DNA of 64,000 bases from Sterolibacterium sp. (GTDB lineage Bacteria; Pseudomonadota; Gammaproteobacteria; Burkholderiales; Rhodocyclaceae). The notes below the pieces were generated by a model. It was not told the origin of the DNA. It worked only from the letters and a program-made list of their open reading frames with translations, and did no database searches. Shown piece after piece: positions 54,120-62,438 of this stretch; within the stretch, counting starts at the first letter, position 1; the number at the start of each line of letters is the position of its first letter. The translations under genes and the position numbers were made by a program. The stretch lies in the NCBI GenBank assembly GCA_018061005.1, contig JAGOVA010000002.1:90885-154884 (forward strand), given 5' to 3'.

Positions 54120-55670
54120 ATGGCAGCCACGACCACCCTTCTACACCTCACTTCCGCCGGGGCGCAACGCTGGCAACGCACCCGTCAGGGCTGGCAAGCC
54201 CTGCCTGCCGACACGCCCATCGACCCGCTCAACCCGCTGTGGGTCGTCACCGACCTGGCCGAAGAAAGTTTTGTCGACATTGAAATCCCCCGCCTGTACG
54301 GGCGCGACCGGGGCGACCTGATCGAACGCCAGCTGGCCACCCGCTTTCCCGACACCCTTTATCGCACCCGCCTCAACCTCGCGCACAGCCCGGGTCTGGC
54401 CGAGCGGATGGCACCGACGCGCCACACCCTGTTTGGTCTGGGTGGTGCCGACAAGATCGACGCGCTTTTCGATGCCAACACCGACAGCCATACCGGCGCC
54501 GACACACTCCCGATCGCCGCCCTGTGCCCCACTTCCCTGCTGCTCACCCACCTGGGACGGCACAAGAGCCTGCCTGCCGATCTGTTCATCATCCTGCCCA
54601 GCCCGCAGGCGCTGCGTATCGTCGTGCTCAAAAACCGGCTGCCGGTGCTCACCCGCCTCGTCACGGTCGCCGCCGATGCCGCACAGCAGGCCGAAGAAAT
54701 CATCCGCACCCACCGTTACCTCGAAAACACGCGCGTTTTAGTGCGTGGCGCGCCACCGCCGCCGACCCTGATTCTGGGCGACCGCACTGCCTACAGCGCA
54801 CCACTGGCCGCCGCCCGCTTTGAACTCATCGCCCCGCCACCGCCCTGGAGTAGCCAGCCACCGGCCGACTGGCGGTTTCCGCTGTTCGATCTGGCGGTGC
54901 AAAAACAGCCGTTCGGCCAGCTCGCCCCCATCCGTCGCCGCACGGTTTATTTCACGCAAACCCTGCGTCGCCTCGCCTATCGCGCCACCCTGGCCAGTTT
55001 GCTGACCGGTGCGGTGGCCGCCGGTTTCAATGTGGATGAACTCTTCACCCACCTGAACGAGAAATCACAAAACCAGCACACCACGGAACAGATGAACCAG
55101 CAACTCGCCGAGCTTGAACAGCACAGCGCACGGTTTGGCGTCAGTCACGACTTCATGCAGCGCGCGCTGGCACTCCAGCAGAACGAAATCACCGACGCAC
55201 CCGCCTTCGACCGGCAACTGCGCCAGATCGCCCACGCCCTCGACGACCCCGACACTGCCCGCAACATCCGCCTCAGCCATCTGGAATGGCGGCTGTTGCC
55301 CGCAGGGGCGACGGCCTGCGAAAAATGGCGCACGTCCGCCGCACCTGACACACCTGGCAGCCCCCAGGAAGCCCCGGCCGCCGAGCCATCCACCACCGAG
55401 ACCACCGCCACGCCGCCATCACAGGCCGAAATTCAATTTGAACTCTTGCTGGGCGCAAGCTCGCCGCGTGTCCGCCTTGAAACCTTGCGCCGCCTCTCCG
55501 CTCGCCTGCATGCACTCGATGGCATCAAACTGTTCAACGACCCGAGCACGACGCTCAACAAGGAAACCCTGCGCGGCGGCGCGCAGGCCGACAGCAGCGA
55601 CAAGAACCCCAGCGTCTGCCTGAGCCTGCCCGGTGCCACCCCACACAAGACGGAGGCCTCGCCATCATGA
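54120..55670 (+). CDS. MshI/PilM-L-like pilus biogenesis protein
   Basis: 516 aa. The first 260 residues have the actin-like fold features of GspL/PilM (LWVVTDLAEESFVDIEIP, GDLIERQLATRFPDT, ILPSPQALRIVVLKNRLPVL). A membrane helix lies near 280-300 (TLASLLTGAVAAGFNVD), followed by a coiled coil (TEQMNQQLAELEQHSARFG) and a periplasmic ferredoxin-like domain. By position after mshG it should be the MshI-type link between the ATPase/platform and the pilus alignment complex. Confidence 0.7.
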   Translation: MAATTTLLHLTSAGAQRWQRTRQGWQALPADTPIDPLNPLWVVTDLAEESFVDIEIPRLYGRDRGDLIERQLATRFPDTLYRTRLNLAHSPGLAERMAPTRHTLFGLGGADKIDALFDANTDSHTGADTLPIAALCPTSLLLTHLGRHKSLPADLFIILPSPQALRIVVLKNRLPVLTRLVTVAADAAQQAEEIIRTHRYLENTRVLVRGAPPPPTLILGDRTAYSAPLAAARFELIAPPPPWSSQPPADWRFPLFDLAVQKQPFGQLAPIRRRTVYFTQTLRRLAYRATLASLLTGAVAAGFNVDELFTHLNEKSQNQHTTEQMNQQLAELEQHSARFGVSHDFMQRALALQQNEITDAPAFDRQLRQIAHALDDPDTARNIRLSHLEWRLLPAGATACEKWRTSAAPDTPGSPQEAPAAEPSTTETTATPPSQAEIQFELLLGASSPRVRLETLRRLSARLHALDGIKLFNDPSTTLNKETLRGGAQADSSDKNPSVCLSLPGATPHKTEASPS

Positions 55671-56302
55671 ACCCCTGGCGCACCATCCTGCGCGCTGCGC
55701 GCCGCAGCCTGGCCCTCCTCGCCCTGGGGATCGGCCTGGCACTCGCCCTGGGGATCGGCAGCGGTCACTTCAAGGATCGCCTGCAACAAGAACTCCAGCA
55801 GCAACGTCAGCAGATCGCCAGCCTGCGTAACCAGATGCTGGAACAACAGCAGGACATCCGCTACCTCGACGCACACTCCCGCGCATTTCACACCCTCCAG
55901 CAACGCGGGCTGCTGGAAGCCCCGCGCCGGGAAAGCCTGGTCGAGCAGCTGGTTGCGACCCAACAGTCATTGAACCTGCCCGACACCCTGACCTACAGCA
56001 TGCCGCCCCCACGGCCGATGGTCACCCCGGCGACCGACCCGGCCACAGGCCAGCCCGCCAGCGATGCCCCACCGTCCGCCGACACGCCGCTGATGCACGA
56101 CATCGAAATCGGCCTGCGCGACATCCACGAAGGCGACCTGCTCGCCCTGCTGAGCAACTTCCGCCAGGCCAGCGACCACCGTTTCCGTGTCCAGCAGTGC
56201 CTGCTCGACAACCCCACGCCAAGCGGGTTTTCTGCCACCTGCACATTGCGCGCGTTCACCCTGCCGCTCCCATTACCATCGCTGCCCCCGGCTGCGCCAT
56301 GA
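55667..56302 (+). CDS. MshJ/PilO-like pilus alignment protein
   Basis: 211 aa, start overlapping the preceding stop (ATGA). One N-terminal membrane helix (LALLALGIGLALALGIGSG), then a coiled coil (LQQELQQQRQQIASLRNQML), a Pro-rich segment and a small domain with EGDLLALLSNFRQASDHRFR and CSATCTL-like strands, the layout of GspM/PilO/MshJ proteins. It should pair with the upstream MshI-like protein. Confidence 0.65.
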   Translation: MNPWRTILRAARRSLALLALGIGLALALGIGSGHFKDRLQQELQQQRQQIASLRNQMLEQQQDIRYLDAHSRAFHTLQQRGLLEAPRRESLVEQLVATQQSLNLPDTLTYSMPPPRPMVTPATDPATGQPASDAPPSADTPLMHDIEIGLRDIHEGDLLALLSNFRQASDHRFRVQQCLLDNPTPSGFSATCTLRAFTLPLPLPSLPPAAP

Positions 56303-56377
56303 AGCGCGCCTCATGCACTTCTTGAACCCGACCCCACCGCACTTGCCTGTCACTGCGCGACTGCATAGACTGAAACG

Positions 56378-56839
56378 ATGATGCGCCACTTATCCCGCAA
56401 CCTGCTCCGATTGACTGTCTTGCTGGCCACATGCCTGCCCGGCCTGGCGGGTGCTGCGCCCTTGACCACCGAAGCTGAAGAACCCGGCACGCTGTTCTAC
56501 AGCCCCGAAGAGCGCGCCAGCATCGAACGCACACGCCGTGGGCTCATCGCCAGCGAACAGGGCAGCGTACCCGTCACACTGCAACTCAATGGCCTGGTTC
56601 GCCGCAGCCACGGCAAAAGCACCGCCTGGGTCAACCAGCGACCACAGCCGGAAGGTACGCTGAGCGTGCCACGCCACGACGCGGTGGTCGGCGCGCGCGG
56701 ACTGCAAGTCGATGGCCAACCCTTGCGCGTCGGCGAAACCCTCGATCTGGCCAGCGGCCAGCGGGAAGACCTCCTGCCCCCGGGTGCGGTCAGCATCCGC
56801 CCGCCCCGTATCACTCGCACCACTCGCCCCCCCCAATGA
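56378..56839 (+). CDS. MshK-like periplasmic protein
   Basis: 153 aa with a cleavable signal ending LPGLAGAAP. The core LQLNGLVRRSHGKSTAWVNQ is typical of MshK/GspC-like small domains (a short beta module often with 'G-x-V-x-R-x-x-G-x-S-x-V-W-x-N'), then a SPOR/PilP-like hydrophobic strand set VRVGETLDLAS-like. 75 bp of non-coding DNA precede it. Its stop overlaps the start of the next gene. Confidence 0.6.
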   Translation: MMRHLSRNLLRLTVLLATCLPGLAGAAPLTTEAEEPGTLFYSPEERASIERTRRGLIASEQGSVPVTLQLNGLVRRSHGKSTAWVNQRPQPEGTLSVPRHDAVVGARGLQVDGQPLRVGETLDLASGQREDLLPPGAVSIRPPRITRTTRPPQ

Positions 56840-58908
56840 AACGCCCGCCGCGCCGCCCTCTGCAAGGACACCATCAACGCGGTGCCGTACTGATGGTGAT
56901 CCTGCTGGCATTGGGTTTGATGGCCGCCTATTTCACCATCAACGCGCTCAACCGCGCCAGCCACAACGAGCGCAAGCGCGTGAATAGCAGCGCACTGGCA
57001 GAGGCACGCGATGCCCTGCTCGGCTTTGCCGCCACCTACCGCGACAATGGCCATGCCAACGAAGTTTATGGCTACCTGCCCTGCCCCGATCTCGACAATA
57101 ACGGCGCAGGCGGCCTCGGTGGCGTGGCCAGTGTTTCGCCCGTCTGCCCGGCCACCGACAGATCCACCGCAGGCCGTCTGCCCTGGAACAGCCTGGCCAT
57201 CCAACCTCTGCGCGACCACGCAGGCGAATGTCTCTGGTACGCCGTCTCCGGCACCGCCAAGGATGTCAATAAAACCGGCGTATTCAACTGGGACACCCTC
57301 GGTCAGTTCATCGTGCAGGATGCTGGCGGCAATCCGCTGATGGGAGGGGCCACGGGTGCGGCCGCCCATCAACGCCCGCTGGCCGTGTTACTGGCACCCG
57401 GCTTCACCCTCGCCGGACAAACCCGCGCAGCTTCGGCCAGCGAATGCAGCGGTACGACCACGCTCGCCAGTTATCTCGAAAGCCTGGGCGCACCCTGGCC
57501 TGCGCCCGCTGCGGCCACCACTACGGTCACGCTGGGCACGCCCGCCAGCATCGCCAGCAATAACGATCAGGCGATATGGATCACCCCGCAGGACGTGTTC
57601 GACCGGATCCGGATGAACCGCAATTTCAAGGCGGATATCGATACGATGATGAACGACATCACCGCCTGCATCGGCACCCTGGGCACGATCTCGCCTGCCT
57701 CGCCGACGAACAAAGGCATCGACACAGCCATCACTGATTACAACGCCAACTGCCCGCACACCCCCTTGCAGACCAATGTCATCGTCAACTGGCGTGACAA
57801 CCTGCTCTACGCCCATCCGGCAGGCACATCGACGGTGACCAGCGCAGGCATCACCACTGAAAACTGCACTGCGGTGCTGTTGTTCAGCGGTGCGCGCACG
57901 GCCACGCAGACCCGTGAAACCCCGCTCAATCAAGGCAATCCCGCGATGTACCTGGAAGGCAGCAACGCCGCCCTGTTTCCCAATGCCGGTGCTTACAGCG
58001 GCGCCAACGCGTTCAACGGCCTCACGACCGCCAGTGCCAGCACCGATCTCGTTCGCTGCATCAAGTCTGCGACGGTCACCGAATCCTCCTTCAGCAAACC
58101 CGGCGACTTCGCCAGCTATACCCCGGCCGGGGTCGGCGTCACTACCGACACCAGCGTTCCGGCCAACCCGAAAGTGCTGTTCAACAATGCAGCCGGGCTT
58201 AATGGCGGCTGCTTCTGGAACCCGACCGCCCTGCCGCGCACCGGGAAGACGATTCGCGCTTATTACGAGTTCATCTTCGGCTGGGCCGACCCGGTCGGCG
58301 GTGCTGACCGTGGCAACGGCCTCACCCTGCAGATGGTGCGCGGCGACAGCGGCGCACCGGCCAACTGCGGCACACAAGCCAACATGGGCGTGCTGCCCGC
58401 AGGCGACCTGCGCGGGGTGAATTCACTGATATTCGAAACCGACGTGCATCAGGATGCAGGCCACAACGACCTCGCCGGCAACCACACGGCGATCCTGTAT
58501 GGCGGCAATCTGGTGCATTCATTGACCAACGGCAACCTCACCACCGCCTGCAACGGTTCGGCCAGCGGTTGCCGCCACACGCCAGCCGATAAGTTCGAGG
58601 AATCCCCCACACCGCTGCCGCACAAGCAACGCATTGAAATCCACAGCGGTTGCGACGCGAGTTGCACCCTTTGCAACGCCACCACCCCCGCAGGCCCCAA
58701 CACCCGCGTCACGGCCTGGGTCGATTGCGTGAATTGCAGTGACATCCGTTTTGATGTCGATCGTCAGGCCACCCCGCCCACACTCAGCCGCTGCATCGTC
58801 CTGCCTGCCAGCATGAACACGATCTACTTCGGGCTGACCGCCGGATTTCGCAGCGGCGCGTCCCAGCAAGGGGTCACGGTCACCAACCTGAACATCCGTA
58901 GCGAATGA
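56836..58908 (+). CDS. 690-aa PilX-like pilus protein with L-type-lectin-like C-terminal domain
   Basis: A positively charged start and one helix (QRGAVLMVILLALGLMAAYF) without the Glu5 of classical pilins recall PilX/GspK-like minor pilins. Residues 50-440 are a Cys-poor, Gly/Ala/Thr-rich region with LPCPDLDNNGAG, the same LPCPA-like element found in the next prepilin. Residues about 445-690 look like a concanavalin-A/L-type lectin sandwich: YYEFIFGWADP, GNGLTLQMVRGDS, SLIFETDVHQDAGHNDLAGN (metal-loop-like), HKQRIEIHSG and the closing strand YFGLTAGFRSG. Cysteines in this part may form disulfides. I infer a tip adhesin, in the place MshO/P/Q hold in Vibrio. Confidence 0.65.
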   Translation: MKRPPRRPLQGHHQRGAVLMVILLALGLMAAYFTINALNRASHNERKRVNSSALAEARDALLGFAATYRDNGHANEVYGYLPCPDLDNNGAGGLGGVASVSPVCPATDRSTAGRLPWNSLAIQPLRDHAGECLWYAVSGTAKDVNKTGVFNWDTLGQFIVQDAGGNPLMGGATGAAAHQRPLAVLLAPGFTLAGQTRAASASECSGTTTLASYLESLGAPWPAPAAATTTVTLGTPASIASNNDQAIWITPQDVFDRIRMNRNFKADIDTMMNDITACIGTLGTISPASPTNKGIDTAITDYNANCPHTPLQTNVIVNWRDNLLYAHPAGTSTVTSAGITTENCTAVLLFSGARTATQTRETPLNQGNPAMYLEGSNAALFPNAGAYSGANAFNGLTTASASTDLVRCIKSATVTESSFSKPGDFASYTPAGVGVTTDTSVPANPKVLFNNAAGLNGGCFWNPTALPRTGKTIRAYYEFIFGWADPVGGADRGNGLTLQMVRGDSGAPANCGTQANMGVLPAGDLRGVNSLIFETDVHQDAGHNDLAGNHTAILYGGNLVHSLTNGNLTTACNGSASGCRHTPADKFEESPTPLPHKQRIEIHSGCDASCTLCNATTPAGPNTRVTAWVDCVNCSDIRFDVDRQATPPTLSRCIVLPASMNTIYFGLTAGFRSGASQQGVTVTNLNIRSE

Positions 58909-59618
58909 ACCGGAGCACACCCATGAGCCGCCGCCCACGAGGTTTCACCCTGATTGAAATGGCCATCGTTTTGCTCATCGTCAGCCTGCTGCTGGGCGGT
59001 GGCCTGTCGCTGATCGGCGCACAGGCCGAACAGCAGCGCGTCAAAGACAGTCAGAAAGCCCTCGACGATGCCAAAGAAGCCCTGATCGGCTACGCGCTGG
59101 CCAATGGCCGCCTGCCCTGCCCGGCCACCGCCGCCACCACGGGCGTGGAAAACCCGCTCGGCGGCGGCAACTGCAACAATTCATATGACGGCTTCCTGCC
59201 GGCCACGACCCTGGGGCTGCCCGGCACCGATGCCAACGGCTACCTGACCGATGCCTGGGGTCGCCCCATCCGCTATGCCGTCACCCGCGCCAACGGCAAC
59301 GCCGCCACCACCGCCAACGGCATCCGCACCACCACGCTGGCCACCTTCGCCCCCGACCTGCGCGTCTGTTCCACCGCCACCGGCATCGCGCCACCCAACT
59401 GCAGCGGCGCGGCCACCACACTCAGCAACAACGCGGTCGCCATCATCCTCTCCACCGGCAGCAATCCCGCCAACGTCAACACGGATGAAACCGCCAACCA
59501 GAACAACGACCCGGTTTTCGTCAGCCACACCCCGACCGCCACCTTCGACGACCAGGTGACCTGGCTGGCTCCTGGCACCTTCTACAACCGCATGGTGCAG
59601 GCGGGTGCTTTGCCATGA
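58905..59618 (+). CDS. type IV prepilin-like protein
   Basis: 237 aa, start overlapping the preceding stop (ATGA). Class III/IVa prepilin signal RRPRG followed by FTLIEMAIVLLIVSLLLGGG, with cleavage after Gly and Glu5 in place. The mature region has RLPCPATAATTGVENPLGGG, DAWGRPIRYAVTRAN and a C-terminal FYNRMVQAG. The LPCPA and DAWG-PxRY elements are typical of minor pilins/pseudopilins that cap or seed the fibre. Confidence 0.9.
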   Translation: MNRSTPMSRRPRGFTLIEMAIVLLIVSLLLGGGLSLIGAQAEQQRVKDSQKALDDAKEALIGYALANGRLPCPATAATTGVENPLGGGNCNNSYDGFLPATTLGLPGTDANGYLTDAWGRPIRYAVTRANGNAATTANGIRTTTLATFAPDLRVCSTATGIAPPNCSGAATTLSNNAVAIILSTGSNPANVNTDETANQNNDPVFVSHTPTATFDDQVTWLAPGTFYNRMVQAGALP

Positions 59619-59881
59619 AGCCGATTTCGCCCGCGCCCCCGGAACGCCCGCCACTGCCTTCGCGAATCACCCAACTGCATCAGCAGCAACGTCGCCAACG
59701 CATCACCCAGGCACTGGGGGTGCTGATCTTGCTGGGGGGTTACGCTGCCCTTGCCGTCAGCCCCGACACCCCCTCCGAATGGGTGCTGCTGCGCGTGGCA
59801 CTTGGCTTTGCACTGCTGCTCTGCGGCTTCGGCCTCGCCGTCCTGCCCTGGCTTTCCCGCATCAGCGGCGGCGAAGAATAA
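59615..59881 (+). CDS. 88-aa two-helix membrane protein
   Basis: ATG 59615 overlaps the prepilin stop (ATGA). A Pro-rich cytosolic start (SPAPPERPPLPSR) and a Gln/Arg helix (QLHQQQRRQR) precede two membrane segments, residues 31-49 and 57-80, with a short loop. I recognise no family. Its place between the prepilin and the two-component genes suggests a role in the pilus locus. Confidence 0.6.
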   Translation: MKPISPAPPERPPLPSRITQLHQQQRRQRITQALGVLILLGGYAALAVSPDTPSEWVLLRVALGFALLLCGFGLAVLPWLSRISGGEE

Positions 59882-59888
59882 TTTCTCC

Positions 59889-60503
59889 ATGCCCGATTCA
59901 TCAACTTCATTACTGCTCGTCGAAGACGATCCCGCGCTGGCGGGCTATCTGGCCGCTGCCCTCAGCGAGCAAGGTTATGTGGTGCGCCAGGCGCACGATC
60001 GCGCGCAGGCACTGGCGCAGATCAGCCCGCAGCAACCCCCCGGGCTGGTGCTGCTCGATCTGGGGCTGCCGCCGCAGCCCAGCACCATGACGGAAGGGCT
60101 GGCACTGCTCGACGAACTGCTGCGTATCGCCCCGCAGGCCAAGATCATCGTCCTGACCGGGCAGGATGAAAATGCCGCCGCACAGGAAGCCATCCGCCGT
60201 GGTGCCTTCGACTTTCTGCTCAAACCGGCCAGCCTCCCCGGCCTCATTCAGGCACTGCAGCGCGCGCGCCTGTTTGTGCGCGAAGAAGCCCGCCTGGCCG
60301 AAACCGGCATCACCCGCCTGCACCTGACGGCGCGCCTGGGCGAAGGCCCGAAAGAAGCTGCCGCCGCAGCCGAAGAGCAACTGCTGCGACAGACGTTGAA
60401 CGCATGCGCCTACAACATCGCGGAAACCGCGCGCCGTCTCGGCATAGCGCGGGAGCATGTGTATTACTACCTGAACAAATATGGAATCCAGCGTCCTCTC
60501 TAA
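59889..60503 (+). CDS. response regulator, receiver plus Fis-type HTH (ActR/RegA layout)
   Basis: 204 aa from ATG 59889. The receiver shows LLVEDDPALAGYLAAAL, LVLLDLGLPPQ with the acceptor Asp, IIVLTGQDE and FDFLLKPAS with the conserved Lys. The C-terminal 45 residues (LRQTLNACAYNIAETARRLG, IAREHVYYYLNKYG) are a Fis-type HTH. There is no AAA+ sigma-54 domain between, unlike NtrC or PrsR. Its 3' end overlaps the kinase gene by 23 bases, so the pair is translated together. Confidence 0.88.
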   Translation: MPDSSTSLLLVEDDPALAGYLAAALSEQGYVVRQAHDRAQALAQISPQQPPGLVLLDLGLPPQPSTMTEGLALLDELLRIAPQAKIIVLTGQDENAAAQEAIRRGAFDFLLKPASLPGLIQALQRARLFVREEARLAETGITRLHLTARLGEGPKEAAAAAEEQLLRQTLNACAYNIAETARRLGIAREHVYYYLNKYGIQRPL

Positions 60504-61617
60504 CCTGCCCCTGATGTTCATCGCGGCGGGGCTCACCCTGCTGGCCGCCAGCATGCTGCTCAACTGGCGCGCCCGCCAGCACCGGCAACGCATGAAACAC
60601 CTGCTGGCACTCGCCAGCCGCAACGACATCGAACCCCTGCAACTGCCCGCCATCGCCTGGCCGACGCTGGCCGAGAGCGGCTGGCAGCACCTCCTGTGGC
60701 AGGGTGACTGGTTTGGCCAGCCGATCCACGGCGAACTGGGTCATCTGCCCCGCCGCACACAGCCACTCAACGTCACACTCAGCGTCACCCTCGATGGCGG
60801 CGAAGATGCCCGCCTGACCTTGCATCTGCAACATGGCACACCCGGCGGTGAAACCCGCATGTTTGCCGAGCATCTGGCGCGGGTGTTCTTCCTGCTGCTG
60901 GAAACGCGACTGCGGGCGCGCACCGAAGCTCTCTCCGCCGCGCTGGCCGAACGCGCAAGCCTGTCGCTCTATCTGCAACATGACATGCGTAACCTCGCCC
61001 AATGGGTGAGCTGGGTGAGCGCCGACTTCGCCGCCTGCGCCAGCCCAGAAGCACTGCTCGCCGCCGCCCGGCGTCTGCGCGACAACGCCCCGCTGGCACA
61101 GGAGCGTGCCGAACGCCTGATCGCCGCACTCGGCCAGCGTCCCGGTGGCGAGCAGGCCACAGCACTCGATTTGCGGCAGGCGGTGGCGCAGGCTGCTCAG
61201 CTGGCCGGATTCACGCCGCTCATCGACGGCCAGGCGCGCGCCTGTATCGCCCCCAGCCTGCTGGCGCGCGCGCTCGACAATCTGTTCGCCAACCTCGCCG
61301 CCGTCTGGCGCGGCCAGGCAACCCAGCAGCCCCCCCTGCAGCTGACGACGCAAAACGCGGCTGACGGCAGCCGCTACTGCGCGCTGGCTTTTCACTGCCC
61401 CTGGCCTGCCGGTCAAACCACGCTAGCCGCAGAAAAGCTGTTTGAACCCTTTGCCAGCGGCCGCCCCGGCGGCCTGGGGCTGGGGCTTTATCAGGCACGC
61501 AAAAGCCTGCGCGAAGCCGGTGGCGATTTGCACGCCCAGCCCGGCAGCGGGGGCATCGATTTCCTGCTGCATCTACCTGCCGACAGCACGCCCTGCCCCA
61601 GCGAACCCCCACCGTAA
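60481..61617 (+). CDS. sensor histidine kinase, PrsK-like H-box
   Basis: 378 aa. One or two N-terminal membrane residues stretches (SNLPLMFIAAGLTLLAASML), a short linker domain, then a coiled coil (RARTEALSAALAERASLSLY) leading to the H box LYLQHDMRNLAQWVS, where HD-x-(R/K)-N resembles the PrsK/WalK-like variants. HATPase_c elements: LARALDNLFANLA (N box), LFEPFASGRPGG, LGLGLYQARKSLREAGG (G2). No obvious periplasmic sensor, so it may read the membrane or the neighbouring small membrane protein. Confidence 0.8.
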   Translation: MESSVLSNLPLMFIAAGLTLLAASMLLNWRARQHRQRMKHLLALASRNDIEPLQLPAIAWPTLAESGWQHLLWQGDWFGQPIHGELGHLPRRTQPLNVTLSVTLDGGEDARLTLHLQHGTPGGETRMFAEHLARVFFLLLETRLRARTEALSAALAERASLSLYLQHDMRNLAQWVSWVSADFAACASPEALLAAARRLRDNAPLAQERAERLIAALGQRPGGEQATALDLRQAVAQAAQLAGFTPLIDGQARACIAPSLLARALDNLFANLAAVWRGQATQQPPLQLTTQNAADGSRYCALAFHCPWPAGQTTLAAEKLFEPFASGRPGGLGLGLYQARKSLREAGGDLHAQPGSGGIDFLLHLPADSTPCPSEPPP

Positions 61618-61703
61618 AATTTTCTGACTCCCTGCGCTGTTTCATTCGGCAAATACTGAAGACGTTTCATCCTGTCGCCCCATCCCTAGCAAAGGAGCAT
61701 GCC

Positions 61704-62381
61704 ATGCAGTCCCTGTCACCGAAGCAATCCCTCCGCCTGCCCGCCCGTCAGTCGGGTTTCACCCTGGTCGAAATCGCCATCGTACTGGTCATCATCGGCC
61801 TGCTGCTCGGCGGCGTGCTGAAGGGTCAGGAAATGATTGAAAACTCCAAAGCCAAGAACGCCATCACTGATATGAACGGCGTTTCGGCGGCCTACAACAG
61901 CTATATCGACCGCTTCCGGCGGATTCCGGGTGACGACGGCCCACTGGCCACACTCACTGCACGTAACGGAAACTGGACGACAGTTACTCGCTTTGGCGAT
62001 AACAACGGGGTGTTATTGAGTGCTCAAGCCGACGTGTTCGCCGGCACCAATGAAAGCGATGCACTTTGGCAGCACCTCAAAGCCGCCGGGTTCATCACAG
62101 GCAATCAAGCTGACATAGGCGTCAATGCCTTGCCGCGCAATGCCTTCAATGGATTAATAGGCATCGGTGCAGGTGTCACGGGTATGACCGGCATCTCAGT
62201 CTGCCTGAGCCAAGTACCAGGTAAGCTGGCACGTCAAATCGATACCCAACTGGATAACGGGTTGTCCAACAGCGGCAGCATCCGCGCGACACAAGGGGTC
62301 GCTGGTGCCAATACCGCTCCGGGTGCCGCCGCCGGTGCCTACAGTGACGCACAAATCTACACGCTCTGCCGCACCCTATAA
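61704..62381 (+). CDS. probable major pilin (MshA-like)
   Basis: 225 aa, preceded by AAAGGAGC. Prepilin signal ending LPARQSG, then FTLVEIAIVLVIIGLLLGGV with Glu5. The mature protein has KGQEMIENSKAKNAITDM and paired C-terminal cysteines (ISVCLSQV ... TLCRTL) that would form the D-region disulfide loop. Codon usage from about 61,960 to 62,240 is more relaxed (TTA, AGT, GGT) than in neighbours, as expected of a diversifying surface pilin. A strong terminator follows. Its separate promoter would allow high expression. Confidence 0.88.
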   Translation: MQSLSPKQSLRLPARQSGFTLVEIAIVLVIIGLLLGGVLKGQEMIENSKAKNAITDMNGVSAAYNSYIDRFRRIPGDDGPLATLTARNGNWTTVTRFGDNNGVLLSAQADVFAGTNESDALWQHLKAAGFITGNQADIGVNALPRNAFNGLIGIGAGVTGMTGISVCLSQVPGKLARQIDTQLDNGLSNSGSIRATQGVAGANTAPGAAAGAYSDAQIYTLCRTL

Positions 62382-62403
62382 CACATACAGGCTGCTACAC
62401 CCC

Positions 62404-62438
62404 GCCCGCCCCGTATCCTGTACCGGCGGGCTTTTTCT
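62404..62438 (+). terminator. rho-independent terminator after the major pilin gene
   Basis: GCCCGCC (62404-62410) pairs with GGCGGGC (62425-62431), loop 14 bases, followed directly by TTTTTCTTT. It separates the pilin gene from the convergent TPR gene that ends at 62439. Confidence 0.8.
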
